6,944 nt of DNA, taken from assembly GCA_003695205.1 (NCBI GenBank), contig RFIO01000559.1, positions 1 to 6,944 on the forward strand, given 5' to 3'. A model generated the notes under the pieces. The model did no database searches. It had not been told where the DNA came from and saw nothing but the letters and a program-made list of their open reading frames with translations. Below, piece after piece: positions 5,934-6,944 of the stretch. The position numbers and the translations under genes are program-made. How positions within the stretch are numbered: position 1 is the stretch's first letter; every line of letters begins with the position of its first letter. The DNA comes from Deltaproteobacteria bacterium (GTDB taxonomy: Bacteria; Desulfobacterota; Desulfuromonadia; Desulfuromonadales; Geothermobacteraceae).

Positions 5934-6944
5934 TTCGTGCCCTCCCCGGGGTAACGGGCCAGTCGCGCCAGAGCGGTCATGGTTGTCAGTCTGCGGATGC
6001 GCTGCCGGCTGCCGCCCAGGGCAAGGTGTTCCACCCGGGTGCCTTCGTTGTCGGCCAGGGCCAGAAAGACGGTGCCGACCGGTTTGCCGGCCGACCCGCC
6101 ATCGGGACCGGCGATACCGGTAACCGCCAGACCGATGTCGCTTCCGGCCGCGGCGCGGATGCCCTCGGCCATGGTCCGGGCGCATGCCTCGCTGACGGCG
6201 CCATGTTTCTCCAGAAGGCTTGTGCTGACCCCAAGCCAGTCGTTTTTTGCGCTGTTGGCGTAGGTTACGGCGCCCCGTTCAAGTACCCTGGAGGCTCCTG
6301 GAATATCAGTGAGAGCGGCGGCAATGAGGCCGCCGGTGCACGATTCGGCCAGGGACAGGGACAGGTTCTGCCGGGCCAGGTTGTCGAGCGCCACCTTGGC
6401 CAGGCTGGCACCATCCGGGTAGCAGATACCGCCGGGCAGCGCCGCGCGTACGGCAGCTTCGGCCCGAACCAGAACCTCGGGATTCCGGCCGCGCAGCTTG
6501 ATCACGGTCTCGGGGAAATCGACGCCGAAGCCGATTTCGATCTCTGGCAGACGGCTGTCAGAAAGCAGGCGCTCGATCTCCGGCTCAGAGATTCCGAATA
6601 CCCTCAGGCGTACTTCCTGCCAGGTTGACAGAGCGGGAAATCGCCGACGTAATCGCGGCAGCAGCTCCTGTTCGACCATGGCGCGCATTTCGCGCGGGAC
6701 ACCGGGAAAGAAGGCCAGCAGGCAGGAGGGCTGTTCAAGCAGGAAGCCGGGCGCGGTGCCGAGGGGATTGGGAAGCACCTCGGCTGTCCTGGGCAGCAGG
6801 TACTGTCGCCGGTTGGCTGGATGCGGCTCCCGCCTGAGGCGGCGGAAATGCTCCAGTACCAGCTCGCGGGCCTGTTCATTTTCGACCAGGGGCAGCCCGA
6901 ATGCCTCGGAAGCGGCCGCCGTGGTCAGGTCGTCCTCGGTCGGG
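5930..6944 (-). CDS. cinA: CinA: molybdopterin-binding-like plus NMN amidohydrolase domains, 5' end missing
   Basis: CinA proteins fuse a MoaB/MogA-like domain (COG1058; ADP-ribose pyrophosphatase in some members) to a PncC-type domain that deamidates nicotinamide mononucleotide in pyridine nucleotide recycling. The name comes from competence induction in pneumococcus. The frame is open to the window edge and gives 337 residues starting PTEDDLTTAAASEAFGLPL, which is the GPTxDD loop of the first domain. About 75-80 N-terminal residues are therefore missing. Further marks are LPNPLGTAPG (57-66), FPGVPREM (79-86), AESCTGG (199-205), TYANSAKNDWLGV, HGAVSEA and GIAGPDGG (276-283). A GTG at 6776-6778 could be taken for a start, but it is an internal codon, because conserved CinA sequence continues upstream of it. 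The stop overlaps the kinase start by 4 nt. Proximity to recA is typical of cinA. Identification is firm. Confidence 0.95.
   Translation of the reverse strand, partial: PTEDDLTTAAASEAFGLPLVENEQARELVLEHFRRLRREPHPANRRQYLLPRTAEVLPNPLGTAPGFLLEQPSCLLAFFPGVPREMRAMVEQELLPRLRRRFPALSTWQEVRLRVFGISEPEIERLLSDSRLPEIEIGFGVDFPETVIKLRGRNPEVLVRAEAAVRAALPGGICYPDGASLAKVALDNLARQNLSLSLAESCTGGLIAAALTDIPGASRVLERGAVTYANSAKNDWLGVSTSLLEKHGAVSEACARTMAEGIRAAAGSDIGLAVTGIAGPDGGSAGKPVGTVFLALADNEGTRVEHLALGGSRQRIRRLTTMTALARLARYPGEGTK
5940..5947 (-). promoter_or_regulatory. Ribosome binding site that sets the histidine kinase start
   Basis: GGGGAGGG lies at the end of cinA, with its GGAG core eight bases before the ATG at 5931-5933. 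It selects this start over the open frame that continues upstream to 6185. That upstream stretch overlaps cinA, is full of Arg/Gly/Pro and does not resemble a protein domain. Confidence 0.75.

Noticed and set aside
5043..5954. Plus-strand open frame of 303 codons opposite the kinase
   Set aside because: It is a mirror of the codon pattern of the kinase gene. No motif, no plausible ribosome binding site and no domain is seen.
5934..6185. N-terminal extension of the kinase by 84 residues into cinA
   Set aside because: The stretch is low-complexity Arg/Gly/Pro/His and overlaps conserved cinA sequence. The ATG at 5933 has a good ribosome binding site and gives the usual ATGA overlap.
5696..6628. 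Long plus-strand open frame of 310 codons opposite cinA and the kinase start
   Set aside because: It lies antisense to clearly recognised genes. Its product is rich in Gly, Ala, Pro and Arg without any domain pattern. Such frames are common opposite GC-rich genes.
5930..6778. A complete short CinA of 282 residues starting with the GTG at 6778
   Set aside because: Conserved CinA sequence (PTEDDLT and onward) continues in frame upstream to the window edge, so this GTG is an internal valine codon.

Overview
The window is GC-rich bacterial chromosome. Seven protein-coding genes fill it almost completely, and all lie on the minus strand. In transcription order (from high to low coordinates) they are cinA (5' end outside the window), an orphan PAS-GAF histidine kinase, thpR (RNA 2',3'-cyclic phosphodiesterase), recA, a PilT/PilU-type pilus ATPase, recX, and alaS (only its N-terminal third is inside the window). 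The order recA - pilT-like - recX - alaS with cinA upstream, together with the protein sequences, suggests a Desulfuromonadales/Geobacter-type member of the former Deltaproteobacteria. That placement rests on remembered gene order and has not been searched.

Layout. Region 5930-6944 is cinA. It overlaps the kinase start (5933) by 4 nt (ATGA). The kinase runs to 3870 and thpR follows after 3 nt, so cinA, kinase and thpR look like one transcription unit. An 88-nt gap (3227-3314) holding a short dyad separates thpR from recA. recA, pilT-like and recX are then almost contiguous, with gaps of 2 and 3 nt, so they should be co-transcribed and translationally coupled. A 117-nt gap (438-554) precedes alaS. 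It carries a plausible sigma-70-type promoter and a perfect short palindrome, so alaS probably has its own promoter.

Function. RecA is the strand-exchange recombinase and RecX its usual modulator. CinA is often found next to recA and combines a molybdopterin-binding-like domain with a nicotinamide-nucleotide amidohydrolase domain. A retraction-type pilus ATPase coupled between recA and recX gives the cluster a DNA uptake/recombination or DNA stress flavour, but nothing in the sequence proves this. ThpR and AlaRS are RNA-related housekeeping enzymes. The kinase has no response regulator partner in the window.

I found no mobile element, CRISPR array, tRNA or rRNA, and no clearly novel system. 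The points most worth a second look are the pilus ATPase inside the recA-recX unit, the same-frame junction between pilT and recX, the orphan kinase with an enlarged ATPase domain, and the palindrome next to the predicted alaS promoter.
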